Below are positions 35,589 through 50,500 of a stretch of 64,000 bases of DNA, one piece after another. The notes beneath the pieces were generated by a model, which had not been told where the DNA came from, did not search any database, and saw only the letters and a list, made by a program, of their open reading frames with translations. A program made the position numbers and the translations under genes. Location of the stretch: NCBI GenBank assembly GCA_050084985.1, contig JBITNC010000002.1, positions 3,968,001 to 4,032,000 of the forward strand, given 5' to 3'. How positions within the stretch are numbered: position 1 is the stretch's first letter; every line of letters begins with the position of its first letter. The DNA comes from Nageia nagi (lineage: Eukaryota > Pinophyta).

Positions 35589-38500
35589 CTGTAGAAAACA
35601 CAATTAGTCCTCTTTTTAGTTTATAAAGTAAGCAATGTATATATGATCTTATGTGAGAATCCAGTGGATGGAATATCACGAAAACATTGTTGTAATTGAG
35701 TTGGACTTGAGCTGCTTACTTACAGCTCTCAGCTGGCGAACAGATTCATAAAGCATGTGCTTAGGCACACATATTACAATAGCATAATAACCAGTCTGTA
35801 CTTCTCCATCCTTTTCCATATACACGGGAGACACTGTAGGCCCCTATAGGAGCCCAACCGCAGACATCCAAATGAACAAATATTTTCACAATGGAGAATA
35901 GTTTATGGGCCATTTTTTGCCAATTGAATCAAGTGATATAGACTTTTCAAAGAATGAAATTTGCAATTACAAAATTCACAAAAAATCATTGGCTAAATCT
36001 TTATTCGAAATGCATATGCAAATGATAATAATTTTCTGAAATTTAGATTGATATTTAATAATTTCAATCTCCTTTAAACTAAGATATGATGTTATTTTTG
36101 TATTTAATAAGACAAGCCTATATTTGCTTTCCATTCATTTAGGTTTTCCGTGGAAAATAGCATTATGGAAGCATTAAGATTCTATTGAGTATTTTCCAAA
36201 GTATTTCAAAGTATCTTACCTGAAATCCAAGGAAGTCTATATGGCTGAAAATTCGTTCTGCCACCTCCTGACTTGAGTTGCCCCTCATATTTGCTGTCAC
36301 CTGTGTAAATTTAATGAACAGATCTCATACGAAGAATTTTTCATAGCTGAATGATACCGGTTTAATTGGTTACACAAACTATGTTTTTTAGGACAACTTG
36401 GTAACAGCTTGGAAACCCTTACACAATCATGTACAAACTATTACTTCTTCCTCACTCTTTCCAAAATCACAGTACCAAATGGTGATTACAGAGTATCAAT
36501 ACCATAAATTTTCCAACTGCCCTCAAATGTGCTTCAAGCCTTTCCAGAATTTCATGTGCAATATCTAACACATCTCTTTGCTGAATTAAAGCTTTCTTGT
36601 TTGCAACAAAGACACCCTGAAATCATGTATGAACCAGAATAAGCCAAAATTAGCATTAATGTGAAGAAATCCCCTTTAAGCTTAACGTTGACTATCTTGA
36701 GCATAGTGACGACATTTCCATATTCCAGAATTCTACAGGTGCAAAAGAACAGGTCTACCACTTCTAAATGATAAGCAGAAATGAAAGTCATCAAAAATTT
36801 AACTCTAGGTTAGTCCAGAGATTTAGTATAGTTTGTTAAAGTAGATAACAATCATTTGATAGAAAGTAAAATCAGAATAACCTGGCTTTCCAAGACCCGC
36901 CCACCTTCTATCTCCTTCAGATTATTCTCATGCAAGGTTGTCCCACAACTCACGAGTTCCATTATAGCATCAACCATGCCCATCTGTGACTCTCAAAATG
37001 TGAAAAGAGATACATTCTAAACAAAATGGTAGCATGTTGAGCATTTAGCAGCTAACATTTTATAACCAGATGCACAGATTCCATTTCCATATTATGTTTT
37101 AAATGTCTCAATTACTTCAAAAGTTCAATTTATTTTTTAATCCTTCATTTTATGCAGTGATTTCTCATTCTTTAATTGTCCCAGTAGGCCCTACCTTGAT
37201 CTACACCTTTAACAAAGCTCAGTCTTGAATGCTTCCACAACAGCTAAGAGGCAAGGGGCTGTGTAATCTCAAAGAGCTCATACGATTTTTATAGGGCTAT
37301 AATGGGCAAAACTTTAAAGTCATTAACATAAAGGAGTTTCTTGAATGAAAAGAATATACTAAATGGAAATATACATAAAGCAACCAATAGTCACTTTTAG
37401 GACATTACATGGACAAGGCCCAGAAAATTACAAATTTCAACAATGGTATAACTATAAACCTATAAAGTTATAAACTACTCCTCAAATCAAGGAAGCCAAC
37501 ACATGTACTTCAAGCTGAACAAGAGCGAATGAGAGAGAAGTTTGACAAACCTTTGAAAGTAATCACTTTGTCAACAGTGAGGAGGTAGGTATCCCAAACA
37601 ATCTTCGCAAATGCTTAGGTTTTTCTGAAATTGCTTAAAACTCAGTTGCCTGAATGAGCATTGGGTTTATAGGTTGTACAGATTTGGACAAAAGGAATAT
37701 CTAGTGACGTTTAAACTTATATCAAGTTGTTTTGTACGTTGGTGATTGGTATATTTGCAATTTACTCAATGCAATAGAAGATTTTTGTAAACATATTCTA
37801 CCAATAGCTTGAGATATTTGCTATGACTTTTGTGTTTTTCTTAATTTGTCATCATAAAAATATTCTGTAACAAATTTGCATAAAATTTGAATTCCTTTTG
37901 CTTCTATTTCTCCTACCTAATTCTTATCACATGTTTTTCAAGAAAATTCAGTAATAGCAAACTCCCATAAGTACAAGATGTGATAAGGGATCATTATACC
38001 ATTGTAAAAGTACCTAATTTACAATTGATAATCCTTTATGTTTGTACAATGAGCCTGCATAAATCATGGTTGGACACATTCATTATGTTAGTAGTTGTCG
38101 ATTACTCTCCTGTCTAGACATATTTCCTCTCTTTGAAAGTCCTGTGTTCATATTTATATTGGTTCGTTGCTCAGTTGTCTGAGTGTCAAATATGGTTGAT
38201 ACATTTTCAGTTTTATTTGACCAACTAGAAGTACAAGTGAAATCTCAAACACTTGTTCAAGAACAATGCAAATATAGCTTTCATACCGCAGGAGCTGCTT
38301 CCAGTATTCCATCTGCTGTCGAGAATGTCACATTTCTCAGTCCTTTTTTCTTTGCAAATTCCTTACCAAGCTGCAACGAAGTACTAGCAACATAATTAGA
38401 AATAGGGCTTTTAAGCATGTCTAATGACTGAATGGCAACTTTTTGAACTAAGTGGCTAAAAGAACTACATAATTGAACCACCAAACAGAATCGTGCTTGT

Positions 38501-41500
38501 AATTGCAAGCAGATGGAAAAATCTAGCATTTATTTCCATTAAGCAAAGAAATTTCTGCTTCTAAAGGCATTGGAAACCATACATAAGGATATCCTGTAGC
38601 AATTCGGAGAGGCTTTTCTGTAGTCCATTGTGGCATTTCTGCCAACTGATCTATTGTGGAAATGTGTTCATAAACCCCGTTGGTTGGAATCTGATAAAAT
38701 GAATGTCAAGAATATGTTAGAGTGCCCTTAAGAATAAGGCTATGACTGAAAACACATATACCAATGTTAAAGATAAAAAGCAAAGAACCACATACAGCAA
38801 GTGACAAATGACATTCCCCAAACTCAAGAGCATCATGCACTAAAATCAAGTCTTGATGTCCCTGTGCATAACAACCATTGATAAAAGTAAGCATGCAAAC
38901 TTTCAAAAGTAGACTTTAAAATTCTTTAGCATCATTGATCAATCATCAGACTCTAGAGAAATTTAAAATAAAATTGATCAATCATCAGACTCTAGAGAAA
39001 TTTAAAATAAAATTGATCAGTTATCAGACTCTACATACCATCTCTTTAGTTTGTATTTATCTCTACATTCCATTAAAACAGCATTTGAGTTGAAAATACA
39101 AACAAGTTTCAAAGATATCCTCTCGGTTGTTGGTTAAGTTAGTCATGTGTTACCCTGCTACGTCTTGTGTCCCATGTTCGATTCCCACTACGAGACATAC
39201 ATGCTATGTATTGGCCCACTACAATCATCCCATAGACCGTTGTTGGTCTCCCATAGACGTTAATATACTATCTTTCTTTCTTTCTAAACATATTTTCTCT
39301 GACTTCAGGATACAACAGCGAACATAAAGGACTAATAATTTAGAGAATAAATAAACATTGATGTGACAATGTTGGATTCACTACCCTATATGTAACCACT
39401 GAGAAAATGCTCACTGATCTATTTCATAAAATAAGAGATTACATATTTATAGTTCTTTGATGTAACTTGAGTACAAAGCAACTGTTATGAGAATAGACTT
39501 CTCATGAATTCTACAACTAATCAAATCAACTAAAAATCACTATCAAATCCTTGTGAATAACACAACAAACCACTACATTTCTAAATGTTCCAGATGATTA
39601 CAACAACAAACCACATGAAGAATGATGACCAAACCAAAAAGGAAAACGACAAAACACACAAAACTATCAGCCTCTGGATTCAGATCAGTATGCATCAGAC
39701 CAATTGGTCAGATAGAGTGGATTGGCATTTCGATTGAGCAGTCCACAGGCTGGTTAGACAAAAATACTCAATTCAGAAATTAGCCAAAAACAATATTCAA
39801 TTCAGCCCTTAAGCATGCCATGTTTGAACTAGGGCATCAAATATATGCAAAGACAAGCCAGGAATGCCAACGTTCACTCTGATAAGCAAGAATATCACTT
39901 AAATGCCCAACATCATGCACCAATGCTTAAATACAATACCAAATATGTCAACATTGCAACACACAAGATAGCTCAACGTGGGAGATATAAAAGCATGAAC
40001 ATCACATAATGAGACTATGATAGAGATCCAAGGTGCCCACAGCTGTATTAATGATGAGAAATAGTGAATGATACAATAACAGGCCCAAAGGGCTCAATGT
40101 TCGCCTCCAAGGAGCCAACTAGGGCACATGCAGTGCTGAGATAGATACAAAATGCTTGGTAGAACAACCACATCCTACCAGCATTGTGGGTGGCTCACCG
40201 AAGGGCTCCCTCATAGACTAGCTCCCGACAAAGAGATTGGGTGTGGTTCCAAAATGCCATCGGATGGATTCAAAGATGTAGACCACTTGTGGATGCCTCA
40301 AGGTAGGGGAACCTCACTCGCATGAACAACACCCCAACCGTGTAAGAAAAAAAGTGTCCTAAGCCTCCTACGCTCTCCTTGTACCCCACGCCCAAGGGTG
40401 CTTGACACTGCCAAGTCTTTAGTAGCTCCGAAGAGAAGGGTTTCAAATATAATAATCAAGTCTATCTTAGATATGAGGCTCCTTAGCCTTATATAGCTCT
40501 TACTGGATCTAGATCTCACCTAGGAGTCATCCCCAACCTCTTCAATCTCAATGTTGGCCTTTTGGAGGCCCAAGATCTCCAATGTGGGGTCCTAAGATGC
40601 TAGGCATGACAACGTGAGGTCCTAGGGTGCCACACATGCCATGTGGGAATCCAAGGTGCAACATGGGTCTAGGAGTCATGCGTGGGTGCACAAGGGTGAT
40701 CATGGGCCAACGTGGGGGTCTAGGAGTCTCCCCAAGGTTGGTGCATGTGTACAAGTGCTCCCAAATCCAACATTGGGGCAAATTGGTGCTTATCCATGTG
40801 CTAAGTGCTATACAAGCCTTAGGATTCCCACAATCATCTTTGGGATCTCCATGTAAATTAAATAAAAGAACATATCCTAGCTTGGGAGGAAAACATCCCT
40901 CATGGGGCTCACAAGTGGGTCCAATGGACCTTTATAATTCTATCCCAAGGAATTAGCAACAATTATTTGAGAAAGTAACTATTTACAAAAAGGGAATCCT
41001 CGGGATTCCAAAATTAACTAATTTTTATAAAAAGGGAATGTTACAATCCGATTGGTGATCAGACCTATGTCGGCCGACTACAGAACAAAGAGTCGAAATA
41101 TTGAAGTTCTCTTGTGAAGATCAGGTTCAAACTCCAACATTCTCCCCCTTAATGCTAAGGGGACTAACCAAGAAGTTCCTCCGCTTAAAAAACTAAGCTT
41201 TCACAACCCCTTTTATGAAGATATCCGCAATATTATCAAGAATGTTACAATGCCTAAGCTCAATGGTGTTTTTCTCCACCATGTCACAGATCAAGTGATA
41301 CTTATATCAAAGTGTTTGGACTTGCTATGGTGGACTTGGTTATTTGCCAATTGAATGGCACATATATTATCACAAAACAAGATAGTTGGACCACATTATT
41401 TCTCACCAATTTCATCAAGTACCTTTCTCAACCACAATGCTTGAGCACTAGCACTTGTGATTGCAATATATTTAGCTTCAGTAGAAGAGAGAGCAACAAT

Positions 41501-44500
41501 ACTTTGCTTTCTTAAACTCCATGTATCGTTCCAAACCCAAGACTAAACCAATTTCTGGATATAGACTTTCTATCATCTAAATTGCTTCCCCAATTAGAAT
41601 CACTAAAGCCAACAAGTTTCACATCATCATTCTTATAGTAATGAATGCCAAAATCATATGTACCTTTCACATACCTCAATATTCTTTTGGTTGCTTTCAA
41701 GTGAATTTTAGAAGGGTCACTCATATACCTTAATACAAGTGAAACAACATGTGCAATGTTGTGATGATCCAAATTAAAATCCAAACATAAACTATCAATC
41801 CTGGACCATCAAACCCTAACACCAAGTCTAAGGCATCAACACACAAACCCTCACTATACCAACGTGGGATGTTCACAAGCATGCAATCACCCTACAATGC
41901 CAACGTTGGATCCCACACTTCATACAAATGCTCTACAAATCCTACAATGAGCTACACATGATATGAACAATGCAATTGTGAAATAGAAAATGGCAATATA
42001 CACTACACATTCTCAAGATCTCATACATTCATGAATTGGACACAATAACAATATATGGAGATTTGAATACCCTTTATTGCACCATGAGGGTTTTACAATG
42101 AATTACAATGCAATGTAGCTAGAAGGCTGATGTTGGCCTCAATGGAGCCAATCTAGGGCACAATACACAAATAACCACAACCCTTCGGAATCGTCGAACC
42201 GAGGGATAGACCCACCTCCTCACAACTCGAGTCCCTCTCTGCGAAGGAGTCTTCCTCAAGTCTGGATGACCACTAAAGATAGAGATGAAGTCCTTGGAAT
42301 GCCACCGGATGGATTAGGTGCTCCACCTAATCGTAGACACGTTAGATCCCACTGTCAAAACATCCTCTAGACTCCACACGTAGGAAGTTTGCTCAGCGCC
42401 ACCAAGCTAGGTTGTCCGGTGCACAATAGAAGTGTAGAACTATAATAATCAAAAGGTGTCCAAATGAGAAGCTCCCGTATGTATTTATAATCTCCCATGG
42501 TCGGAACCCATCTCGAAATCATGCTTATCTCTTCTAATCCAACGTTGGGCATTTGGGGGCCCCAACGACTTAACTATCTATTATGTTTACCCAATGATGC
42601 CAACGTGGGGGTCCCACGCACCTTTAGTGCCAACATGGGGGTCTCGGGCACTTTAAGTGCCAACGTGGGGTCCCAGACTCCCTCAATGCTGACGTGGGGT
42701 ATCTAGAAGCCCTAAAGTGCCACATGGGGTGTGGGACCACTCTCCATCATAATGCAAGCATGTTGGTAATCGTCCAATACTTCGGGACATGAATACACCT
42801 TGGGATTCCCACAATCCGGGATCTCCAATTACATAACAGACCTACTCTACTATTCAAGAGGGAGACGTCCCACTTGGGGCTCATAGTGCGGTCCACAAGA
42901 CCCATTAAACTCTTACTTTGAGGTATAACACATTGAATGCAAATACATGAAAGGAATATAATACAAGATTACCCAATGGGTACCATCAGAAGTACAAGGG
43001 GGACATCACAAATGTCCAATCTAGAGTTTTTGAGAAACATCAAGATTCCAACAATGCTTCTATATGTGGTCACATCAACTTTATCAACCCCATCATCCTT
43101 ACACAACAACTCACAATAAGCTATTGGTGTTGGGACTAGTTTTCTATTCTCCATGCGAAATTCTTTTAACATATCATTGGCATATTTAGTTTGAAAAATG
43201 AAAATCTCACCTTCTCTTTGATACACCTCCATACCAAGCAAATAATGCATCAAACCAAGATCTTTCATTTCAAACTCTTGCATCATAGCATTCTTGAAAT
43301 CATCATTCATCTTTGAACAACTACAAATGTAAATTAAATCATCAACATATAAAAAACAAGATATCATTACCTTGTTTCATGAGGTATAGGGTAGGTTCAC
43401 TCTTGCTTCTTATAAAGCCATATTGATGAAAGTACCCATCAATCCTTGAATACCAAGCTCTTGGAGCTTGCTTGAGGCCATACAAGGCCTTCTTCAACTT
43501 GTACACAAGATTCTCTTTTCCTTTTATTATAAAACCTTGAGGTTGTTGCACATAAACCTCTTCATCCAAATAGCCATTCAAGAATGCACCTTTTACATCC
43601 ATGTGATGTACTTTCCAACCTTTATGGGCAGCCAAAGAGAGTACCAACCTTATTGGTTCTTGTCTTGCAACCGGAGCAAAGGTTTCTTCATAATCAATGC
43701 CATACCTTTGTGTGAATCCTTTTGCCACAAGCCTTGCCTTGTGTCTTTCTATGGTTCCATCACTATTATACTTGGACTTGTAGACCCATTTGGAACCCAC
43801 ACACTTTTTGCCTTTTGAAAGTTCCACAAGCTCCCATGTATCATTCTTCTTGATGGAATTGATTTCCTCTTCCATTGCTTTCATCCACAAATCGTTAGTA
43901 CATGCTTGTTCATAACTAGATGGTTCTATCTCAATACTAGTCATCAAAGCATACTTAACAACATCACCTCTAGGCTCACTATCATCATTATCACCATACA
44001 TTCTTAAATTTTCAAGTCTTGTTACAACTTGATCAATTTCTTATGCTTGGCTTCTTGTAAGTATTCTTTGAAAAATTGCATCCAACATTTGAGAAGATGG
44101 ATGGCTTGAAAGAATTCTTTTACCTTTCTTTTTCTTCACATTACTTGGAGAATCATCCTCACTCATTGAAGGGCTTGAAGGGTTTGAAGAAGAGCTTGTA
44201 GAAGACCTCTTTTGTGGACTTGGAATGGAAGGAATTCGTTTTCTCGTCTAAACATTGGGCTGCACATTTGAGGAGCTTGCATCATTGGATTCATCACCAA
44301 TATAGAATTTTTGATGACCATATTCTCCCCCTTCATCAAAATTACATCTCTAGAAACCAAAACTTTGTGAGTTTTTGGATTATAAAGCCTATAGGCTTTG
44401 GTATTCTCATAATACCCCATAAAAATACATGCCTCACTTTTTGGATCAAGTTTTCTTCTTTGTTCATCAGGTACATGTGCATAAGGTAAGCTGTCAAAAA

Positions 44501-47500
44501 CTCTAAAATGATTTACATTTGGTTTCTTTTCATAACATGCTTCATATAGAGTGATGCCATCCAATGTGCTTGTAGGACTTCTATTCAAGATGTAGATTGT
44601 TGTCCTATCTACATCAGCCCAATACATATTGCTCTATTTCTTTGTTTGTAGCATGCTCCTTGCCATCTCAACAATGGTTCTACTCTTCCTTTCGGCCACA
44701 CGATTTTGTTGTGGAGTATAGGCAATCGTGAGTTGCCTTTTAATTCCACGATGTTTACAAAATTAGTGAAATTCATTTGAATAAAATTCTCCATCTCTAT
44801 CAGTCCTTAAACATTTTACATAGAATCCACTTTGATTTTCTACATAATTTTTTAAATCTTTAAAACAATCAAATGCTTCATCTTTGGTTTTCAAGTAGTA
44901 AATACAACACATTCTTGAAAAATCATCAATAAAAGTAAGGAAGTATATGCACCAATTGTATTGCATAAGAAGCTCTCCATGCTTTCCCTTTAGGAAATCT
45001 CATCCTTGAGTGTTTTCCCAAAGCACATTCTTCACACACATCTTTGTGATCCTAAACCTTAGGTAGCCCATATACCATTTCTTGAGATGTCAACAATCTC
45101 AAACTATTGAAATTCAAATGACCATATCTTAAATGCCATAGCCAACTTTTGTTTTCAATGGTAACATTTGCAAGTTGGGCTCCTTGCCCACCAAATTTTA
45201 AAGTAAACAGTCTATTTTTACTCATAGGGTGTGATGTCCCATTTGGACCATTGACAAAATGTGTCATGTTCACTTTGTAATCTAGTGTTTGTTTATGGTC
45301 TTGTCGTACATGTGTAACTCAAGAAGGTGAGAGAGTTGAACTATAAACCAAACAACTCTATACTCCCAAGATCACATGAAAGCTCATACTAACATCAAGA
45401 TAACTCAAGAAGACAATCTCACAAAGTGACAAAAGATGTAAGTGGTTCCTCCAACTAGGAGTACATCCACTAACTAGATCTCACTTCATTCACAAACATG
45501 AATCTCTTACAATTCTCCTAACTCATCTCCTAAACACTATCCTATAGCATGGCTTTAGTCCACAAATTGGTGTGTGATCACAAAGAGGGAGCCTTCTATT
45601 ATACATTCCAAAAGAAGGAGCTTATGGTCTATGGACCCCATTGTGAGCCTAGTAATGGGATGTCTCCCTTTGAATAGTGTTGTATTAGTTTGTAATGGGT
45701 TATGCCAAATTGTGGTAATCCCTAGATAGGCATGAGTCTTGTACAGTCCAGAGTGAGCAGAAGGATACACTAGCGTTGTGAGGGCCCCACTTACCCCACG
45801 TTAGCTTATGAGGTCACCTGGACCCCCACGTCAGCTTGAGGAAACCCATTAGACCCCACGTCAGCTTGAGGAGGCCCATTAGACCCCACGTCATCTTGAG
45901 GAGGCCCATTAGACCCCACATCAGCCTTGAGGGCCTTTATGACCCCCACGTTGGCACACTAGGCCCATGGGACCCCCACATTAGCATACTGGGCCAATAT
46001 GAACCCCACGTTGGCATGGTTGACCTGTTGACCCCAACGTTGGAATAGACTTGGCTTGGTATGATAACGAGGCATGATGGATAGACATATGAGGCTATAT
46101 ATTGAGGATGGAGCTCCATGAGGAGGTTAGCTATTGATTATACTTCTTCTATACAGAACCTGATCAGCCATACAAGTCTTAGCAGTGCCAAGCATTATTC
46201 CTAGATGGCGTCTAGAGGGGTGACAGGTTTGGAAGCTTGGCACTCTACGACTTAGGTGGGTCACCTGGTCCATCCGATGGTATTCTGAGGGTGAGCTTCT
46301 ACCTTCAATGGTCGCCAAGGTTCGAGGAGGCTCCTTCGCAGGAGAAGATTCGGAGTCTAAGGAGGTGAGTCTTTCCTGTGGTGTTCGGCTTGCAAAGGGT
46401 TTGGAACCCTAGATATGGATATTGAGATCCTCATTGTAATCCATACCATCCCATAATAAAATACAGCTTGTGTCTATCTCCATTGTGTTGTGCATTGTTT
46501 ATGTATGTGTGTGTGTCTCTTGTATACTGGTGTTGGAAGCTTGTTCTGGCTCCATATTGTTGTGTGTCTCCATCATTGGTAATTCTGTGTTGTGCATTAT
46601 TGCTGGAAGGTATTCGTGGGGTTTGCAGAGTGTTGGGGAAGCCCTAAGGGTTGACGTCAGCATTGGGTGGATCTCATTTGTTGTGTGTTATCTGGGAGCC
46701 CTAGGAGGCCCACGTTGGTGCATTGAGGTATTTGTATGTCCTAGAGGGCATTCGTTGGGTGTTTGAGGGCTGTAGAAAACCTATCTTGGTTTGTTTTTGC
46801 TGAGGGTAATTTTGGAACATCACAAGTGGTAGTAGAGCCTAGATCTTGCCAGCCTGTTGTATGAAACCCAAAATCCACCATTATTACACCAAATCCAGTA
46901 AGAGAGAGATGTCGTCTGCTAGTAGAGGCGAGAGATCTAAAGATAGCCATCAGGAGGAAGAGGCTAGCCACTGGATTGAAGAAAAGGCCGAAATCCCAAG
47001 GCCATGGTTTGAGGAAGCAATGCAAGAAGAACCTCTAGTTGAGAGAAGGGATAGGGATGGCACACCTACACAAGAGTTTAGGGCTTTGATCTCAGCCTTG
47101 CATAGTATGACTGGAACCATGCCATCATTGGAGCAAAGAATGGACTGATATTGGGGCAAGGTAGAGGAAGGAGATCGGCAGAGAAGAGAAGGAAGGGAAG
47201 AGCCGAGAGCAAGGCGCCATGCCTAGAATGATCAGGAACCTTCTCAACATGATTCAGACGGAAGAAGGCATGGACGAAGGATCAAGGATCAGGGAGTTGG
47301 TCCACAAGTGGAGGATAGTGAGGATCGGGATTCATGCCACACTCAACGAGGCTACAGAGCCCAAAGAGGTGATAGGGGAGGCCATGAAGGCCCATGTCAG
47401 CTTGGTGAAGGTCTAGAGGAGTTACAATGGGAGAATGAGGGTTTTAGGACCCCACATCACACCAAGGAAGCAACTCCACCCCCACATCAAGATGAGAATG

Positions 47501-50500
47501 ATACAGAGGATCTTTAGAGGGTGATCAAATGGACGGGGAGCATTCGTTGAGGAGATCCGGGAGCATGAGGAACAAGGACTCCATCCGAGGGTCTAGGGAA
47601 CAATTTGTGCCATAATTTTGGAGATCCCAATCACAGCGGATGCCACAGCAAGAGAGCCCCCTTCTCAAACACTACATGGAGACCAACGTTGGAGGAAGGG
47701 ATGATCAGCCTATCATTCCTGGGTTAAACAAACCCATGTTCACATCAAAAGAAGGAGAAGACTCTAGAGCAAGGGTGCCTGGTCCGTTGGAACTAAACAA
47801 GAATCACAGAGATTACAACATGTTGCATCCAGATGTGAGGCGAGACATCAATTTCAGCAGTTATTTGGAGTTGTTCAGGTTAAAGGGTGGCTCACATGGC
47901 CAACGTCAGTCAAGAGGGCAATGGGACGGAAAGAGAGATCTGTAGCACAAGATCAGCAAGATGCAAGTACCCACGTTTGATGGTAAGAGGATGACGCAAG
48001 GGCTTGGGTGCACTAATTGCAAACATACTTTGTTTTGAACCCTAGCATGATGGAGGAGGAAGCCATCAATTTTGCATCTTTGCATCTGGAGGGAGATGCA
48101 TTGGAGTGGTGGTGTCATGGCATGGTGAGTCAAGGCTATGCCCACATCACCACATTTGAGAAGTTCACTAGGCAGTTAGTAAAGAGGTTCCATCGGAAGA
48201 GGGAGAATGATTACTTTCGAGATCTGAATTCTTTGAGGCAGACAAAGATGATGGATGAATTTGTGATGGAGTTTCAGAAGCTGACAATGAAAATCGACCA
48301 CATTCCTGAGGAGAGGCTGACGTTCCTGTTCATTGAGGGATTGTCCGAACCATTGAGGGGAATGGTCAAGGTTTCATATCCTAGGACCTTAGACGATGCC
48401 ATTCGAGCAGCGTATGACCTGGAGCCTACCATGAAATCGCTTAGGGGAGGACCGGCCAACAAGGCGCAACCAATTCGACGGATGTGGGAAGGGCCTAGCA
48501 AGTCCAAAGCAGCTCCCATACCTGGATCGAATCAATTGGACGCTGCCGCTAGAAAGAAGCTAAGAAAAGAAGGCAAGTGCTTCTATTGCAAGAAGAAATG
48601 GGAGCCAGGACACCGTTGCGTAGGGAAAGGACAGGTACACTACATTGAGGTGCTTCTTGAGGATAGCTCGGAGGAGTTAGAACTGGATCTAAATGAGGGT
48701 GAGGGTGTGGATGACTCTTGATTGTTGCGTGTGGAGGGCACATTGGGTAGCATGATAGCTTCACTTCATAGGGTGAAGAAGTTTCTGACGTTGAAGCTGA
48801 TTGGCCAAGCTTGCGAACAGGATGTCATGATGATGATAAATCCAAGAGCATCACACAATTTCATTGATATCAATTTCACAGAGAGGAAGGACCTGAAGAA
48901 CAAAGTTTTTGAGGGCTTCCGAGTCTCAAACGCCAATGGAAAACTCACTCTAGTGGATCGAATTATGGAGAGATTGGGAGTTAAATTGCAGGGTTGTGTG
49001 GTCCGAAAAGACTTTTATCTATATCCACTCATGGGGCACCCGCATATCATCTTGGGGGTGCAATGGTTGTTTGAGTTGGGTGACATTCATACCAACTATC
49101 AAAATCTTACCATGAGGTTTGAGTTGGATGGGGTGGAATACAACCTGCAAGGGCTGCGAGATGAGGACACCCAACGGACCATAACAGGTTCGAGTTGGTT
49201 GAGCTGGGTTTGGACAGAGCCAGGTTGGCTACGTTGAGGGGGAAAGAAGGAACCCCCACGTTGAGCTTGGACAAGGCCAGAATGGCCACGTTGAGGGGGC
49301 AAGGAGGAGACACCCCCACGTTGAGCATAAATATGGCCAGGGTGACCACGTTGAAGGGACAAGGAGCTAGGAGCCCCACGAGGGGTAGGAGGCCATCCGG
49401 GGAAGTCACATTGGGTGTCCAAGGAGATTGGGACCCCATGTTGGACATGCTGACACCAGAGGGAGCTTCGTTGGGTTTTCAAGGAGGAGGGGATCCCATG
49501 TTGAGCATGAGGAGAGAAGAAATGCCTATGCGGAGTGTTCGGGAGTTCTGGAACCCCATGTTGCAGATTGGGGAATCACTCCTTGATGGGATCAGTAGGA
49601 ATCTTGAAAGGGGCCTAGGTCCAACACATTTTGTGCTGACAATCATTTTTTGCAGGACATTGCAGGTACAATTCCTTGTAGGAGTACACTCAGTTCCGTG
49701 GCTGGAGAGATTCATCCACGAACATATTCTGGGGAGTGATGGCTGTGGACACATCATGAGTTCGCAAGGTAGTAGACTAGTCAGCACTAAAGACTCGCCT
49801 CAACCAGAGGGACATGATATATGGGTGGTTTTCCAAAGAGGCAGAGTGCAACTAAAGATACCAAAGGATTCTTGGAAGACAACCCTTAGCTATCTCCTAC
49901 CATTGCTTGAGGGCAAGCAATTCGAGAGGGAACGCTTTATGACGTCCTATTTGGACCATTGACAAAATGTGTCATGGTCACTTTGTAATCTAGTGTTTGT
50001 TTATGGTCTTGTTGTACATGTGTAACTCAAGCTGGAGCTTATGGTCTGTGGACCCCACTGTGAGCCTAATAATGGGACGTCTCCACTTGAGTAGTGTTGT
50101 ATTAGTTTGTAATGGGTTATCCCAAATTGTGGGAATCCCTAGATAGGCACGAGTCCTATACATTCCAGAGTGAGCAAAAGGATACACCAGCATTGGGAGG
50201 GCCCCACTTACCCCACGTTGGCTTATGAGGTCACCTGGACCCCCATGTCAGCTTGAGGAGGCCCATTAGACCCCACGTTAGCCTTGAAGGCCTTTATGAA
50301 CCCCATGTTGGCACACTGGGCCCATGGAACCCCCACATTAGCATACTGGGCCAATATGACCCCCATGTTGGCATGGTTGACCTGTTGACCCCAACGTTGG
50401 AATAGACTTGGCTTGGGATGATAACGAGGTATGATGGATAGACACGTGAGGCTATATATTGAGGATGGAGCTCCATGAGGAGGTTAGCTATTGATTATAC

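Larger units (their letters stand above)
45230..46824 (+). repeat. 5' LTR of the Ty3-type element
   Basis: It begins TGTGATGTCCCATTTGG and ends GGAACATCACA. It is 1595 bp because of a 286-bp insertion (45328-45613). It has a minisatellite of CCCCACGT-type words (45783-46045), a TATA-like CTATATATT at 46095-46103 and a poly(A) signal AATAAA at 46455-46460, so promoter, transcribed part and 3' end signals can be placed in the usual U3-R-U5 order. Confidence 0.92.

Noticed and set aside
38183-38395. 70-codon plus-strand open frame
   Set aside because: It is antisense to a well-supported HISN1 exon (38287-38370) and has no similarity of its own.
40548-40956. Overlapping open frames on both strands near 40.6 kb
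   Set aside because: They fall in a GC-richer, LTR-like repeat block and contain only repeat-derived Gly/Pro/His-rich sequence.
49195-49962. 255-codon open frame in the Ty3-type element as a possible polymerase
   Set aside because: It encodes the minisatellite and ends inside the LTR; no RT, RNase H or integrase motif is present.
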